Source of the DNA: Typha latifolia
Taxonomy: Eukaryota > Streptophyta > Magnoliopsida > Poales > Typhaceae
NCBI GenBank assembly: GCA_019914945.1
Contig: CM034106.1
Span: 11,408,501-11,472,500 of the forward strand
Length of the DNA stretch: 64,000 nucleotides
Reading direction: 5' to 3'
Both the position numbers and the translations under genes were made by a program. This document shows positions 61,349-64,000 of this stretch, in pieces. A model generated the notes under the pieces. The model was not told where the DNA came from, did no database searches, and saw only the letters and a program-made list of their open reading frames with translations. The stretch's first letter is position 1. Each line of letters opens with the position of its first letter.

Positions 61349-61386
61349 AACTCTGTGTTACGCGAGGAACTCTGTGTTACGCGAGG
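61349..61386 (+). repeat. 19-bp direct tandem duplication in the kinase promoter
   Basis: AACTCTGTGTTACGCGAGG occurs at 61349-61367 and again, identically, at 61368-61386. A third partial unit (AACTCCGCG) follows at 61387. The pair lies immediately upstream of the TATA box. Confidence 0.9.
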
Positions 61387-61401
61387 AACTCCGCGTTTGC
61401 C

Positions 61402-61407
61402 TATAAA
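61402..61407 (+). promoter_or_regulatory. TATA box of the receptor-like cytoplasmic kinase gene
   Basis: TATAAA in CCTATAAAGGAGG. Transcription would start near 61435, giving a leader of about 390 bases before ATG 61822. Confidence 0.6.
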
Positions 61408-61821
61408 GGAGGGGGAATCGCGTTCTCCAAATACTTTTACTTCTCCCATCTTTATCCCCTCCTCTCGGGTCCGAATTCTTGCTGATTTCTTAACAAAATC
61501 TAGTCTTTTTGTTTGCTTTTAAATTGGGTTTTTTATATTGCAAGGTCTGGGTATCAGTATATTCTCCTTTCACGGGGTTTGGGGTGGATCTGGTTTGGTC
61601 TTAGATTTATCTGATTTCTGTGTTCTGTAGCCTTTGAAGTGTTTCTTTAACCATAAGAGAGAGAGGAGAGAGGAAAAAAAAAACTCTGTCAGGCTTGGGT
61701 AAGGGTTGAGATTTCTTGGCAAAGAGAGTGAGTGTGGGCAATGTGGGTAGGTCAGGATAGGAGGAGGAGATTCTAGTTCTTTGATTTGGGTCTTGCGTTT
61801 GGATTTGAAGATTTGTGGGAG

Positions 61822-62496
61822 ATGGGTTGCTTTTCTTGTTTTAGCCCTCGGCCGAGGGAGACGAGCAATAGGATCGAGGATAGCGCCGGTGCACGATCGA
61901 ATTCTCAGTTCCTCGTCGAATCTTCAGGTGGATACTTTGGATATATACATTTTTTAATCTTATTTAAGTTCGATTCGGTTCTTACGTTATTGAGAAGCTC
62001 CTTTCTAACTACTTGTTTGAGTTTTGGTTGGGATGTTTGGCAGCGGTGGAGAGAAAGGTGCCATCTTTTACAGTTGAAAGGAATAGCGGAGCCCGGAGCT
62101 TTACCTTTCGCGATCTTGCCGTCGCTACCCAGAATTTTAAAGACACTAATTTGATCGGAGAGGGGGGTTTTGGTAGGGTCTTCAAAGGAAGGCTTGATTC
62201 AGGACAAGTGAGTTTTTGTTTTTGTTTTTGGCTTCTCGTTGATCCACTCTGTTACTAGCGTCTTGGTTGGAAGATGTATGCATCAAAATGGGGTTTTAAT
62301 GAACAGGTGGTGGCAGTCAAACAGCTCAATCGGGATGGTCTCCAGGGAAGCAAGGAATTTCTTGTGGAGATTCTCATGCTGATCATGTTGAGGCATTCTA
62401 ATCTTGTTAGCTTAATTGGGTACTGTGCTGAGGGAGACGAAAGGCTTTTAGTTTATGAGTACATGCCACAGGGCAGCTTGGAAGATCATTTATTTA
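61822..62496 (+). CDS. PBL-like: Receptor-like cytoplasmic kinase, RLCK-VII (PBL type), 5' part
   Basis: Ser/Thr kinase of the PBS1-like group, which relays signals from cell-surface immune and developmental receptors. Exons 61822-61927, 62044-62207 and 62307-62496 join in frame; the gene continues past 64000. The protein starts MGCFSCFSP: Gly2 fits N-myristoylation, and Cys3 and Cys6 fit palmitoylation, giving plasma-membrane anchoring. [20 protein letters not shown] leads into the kinase domain, with GEGGFG at about 74-79 and VAVK (catalytic Lys about 95). [20 protein letters not shown] and [13 protein letters not shown] follow. The visible part ends at a phase-1 donor (A|GTAAGTC). The catalytic loop is not in the window. 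The opening resembles the PBL21-23 group, but this is tentative. Confidence 0.9.
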
Positions 62497-64000
62497 GTAA
62501 GTCATTCTAACTCTGGGAACTCTAGAATAGTAAGCTTTGATCTAGCATTATGTTAGATTAGATCTTTGTTTGATCAGTTGTTGGAAGTGATGGGAGATGC
62601 TATTGCTGCTGGTTTCCTGTAAAGGGTAGGATTTTCTCTTTCAATTTTTGCGCACCATTTTGCGCGATACAAACTTGTGAATGTTCAAGTGTGTTAATTC
62701 AGTAGTAAAACTGGTATTCTTCAAACTTCTTGTGAATTTTATCTGTACAGGTATTTTTTAGTTTGGAAGTTTTTAAGTTTTCTATATTAACGTTTTGTCA
62801 GGTGAATGATATATCATAGAAGGACAACGAGGTCACAGAAATTGGAAGTCAGTTATATTGTGATGTTTAGCTTTTAAAAGTGGATATTAGGAAGTTGTTG
62901 ATCATTGTTTCTTACAATAACCTTTGATCGAATGCTTGTAAGACCTCTCCCAAATAGTTGTTGGCCTCTGTCTCATACATAAGCCTATTTTTAAATTCCC
63001 TATTGGCTGGTTTTTACATAATTCTTTGAACTATTATGTTAAATGTGATCGCTTGTATTGAATTTTGGAAACTGCTTATCTGTTTAAGGGCTTTTGGACA
63101 TCTCAATTTCAATTCTTAGTTTTGGTACACTGTCTGGAAATTCTGACAATCCATTCAGATCCAGTGTCAATATTACACTTGCTTCAGTTTCTGCTAATGA
63201 CTGCCTTAAAGTTGATTCTTTTTTTTTTTTTTTTAACTTTTTGTTATTTTGTTTTCTTTGTTATGGGTTCAAACTGTTTTCCTCAAATCTGATTGTTGTC
63301 TAGTGTTAATGCTCCAAGTACAAAGTCCTACAACTTGATCTGCTATAACATGCTGAAAGCCAGCATAATACCTGCGGATAATCCATGGTCAGGAATATTA
63401 CTTAGCAGCCACTCCCTCCACACTCCACACCCTCTTCTCATTCTCCTCTTCCACAACACATTCTGTCCCCACTCAATATGTCGTTCCTGCTCCTTTTGCA
63501 TTTGCAAACTGCATCTTAGCTTTTCTGCTGGCAGATTGTCATGCCAAGAAACTGTGGGGAGTGTAAATGTCCTCTTATAATATTTTGCATTTATGGAAAA
63601 ACCATGCTCTGTATCTGTTCAAACAGATTTAGTTCTTTTCTGCCATCAACTTCCTAGAACATTTTAGCTTCCGTACAGATTCTTTCAATACTAGGAAGGT
63701 ACCAATTTGCTTCCATAAGATTCTTTCGATAGTCGGAAGGCACCACAAATTTGCTTCATTCTTTGAAGCCTATCTCTCAGATCTGCTTTCTTCTGAAGTT
63801 CTGCTATCAGCTTTGTTCTATCCAGTTGATGTGGTGTGATTTGAGCTCTGATGGTCCAATTCACTCTAAAGGGAGTAGTCCATATCTGAAATGTTACAAA
63901 CAAGTAATAAAGAGTAACATGTAAGTGATTAGCTTTTGCTTTGCATAAGAGTTAACTCCTACACCGTAGCAGTTCTCTCTTCTACGGAGACTTTGAACCC
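62497..64000 (+). other. Third intron of the kinase gene, running off the window
   Basis: No sequence matching the expected next kinase exon (activation region, HRD and DFG motifs) was found on the plus strand, so this intron is at least 1.5 kb. Short open frames and a T run at about 63220-63234 are the only contents noted. Confidence 0.6.

Noticed and set aside
1..64000. tRNA, rRNA, CRISPR or bacterial-type features
   Set aside because: I looked for tRNA B-box-like GGTTCGA-type motifs, rRNA-like stretches and regularly spaced short repeats, and saw none that held up. A tRNAscan run could overturn this for tRNAs.

Overview
The window is nuclear DNA of a flowering plant. The genes are intron-rich with GT-AG splice sites, intergenic DNA is AT-rich, and the recognisable products are plant families. 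The plant-specific ones are a DUF295 F-box protein, a TRM/LONGIFOLIA-type protein, an RLCK-VII kinase and an Ec-type (type 4) metallothionein relic. Several genes have very GC-rich 5' exons (adenylate kinase, the amino-acid transporter, the metallothionein relic). That pattern suggests a commelinid monocot, but I cannot name the species. All exon structures below were built by hand from splice consensus, reading phase and remembered family similarity. No alignment or transcript was available.

Layout. 1-3583: AT-rich DNA with a three-copy ~161-bp tandem repeat. 3584-9723 (-): CHR19/ETL1-like SNF2 chromatin remodeler, 12 exons. 11580-15266 (+): organellar adenylate kinase, 4 exons. About 15.7-25.7 kb (+): five tandem paralogous genes (A to E) for small charged coiled-coil proteins that I do not recognise. 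Nearly all their coding exons are phase 0, and copies B to E share a 3'-UTR exon. 26281-27510 (+): F-box/DUF295. 29030-30280 (+): intronless AVT3-type vacuolar amino-acid transporter. 31710-41914 (-): EH-domain endocytosis protein of the AtEH/Pan1 type, 13 exons.

About 43.0-44.6 kb holds a seed-type metallothionein relic with three CACGTG boxes upstream. A 5'-truncated LINE with a perfect 14-bp target-site duplication has inserted into its 3' flank. 44786-48555 (-): TRM-like protein (DUF3741/DUF4378), with one possible GC-AG intron. 52541-55508 (-): THEP1/NTPCR-type nucleoside-triphosphatase. 57015-58054 (-): HMGB protein with a 5'-UTR intron and a telomere-motif run in its leader. 61822 to past the window end (+): PBL-type receptor-like cytoplasmic kinase. 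Its first three exons are present and the rest lies beyond 64000.

Most genes are unrelated housekeeping or signalling neighbours, as expected for a plant chromosome arm. The most unusual part is the coiled-coil cluster. Its copies have diverged by start-codon loss, an exon-fusing deletion and exon loss or fusion, and every inferred reading frame stays open. The second notable locus is the metallothionein relic with the nested LINE.
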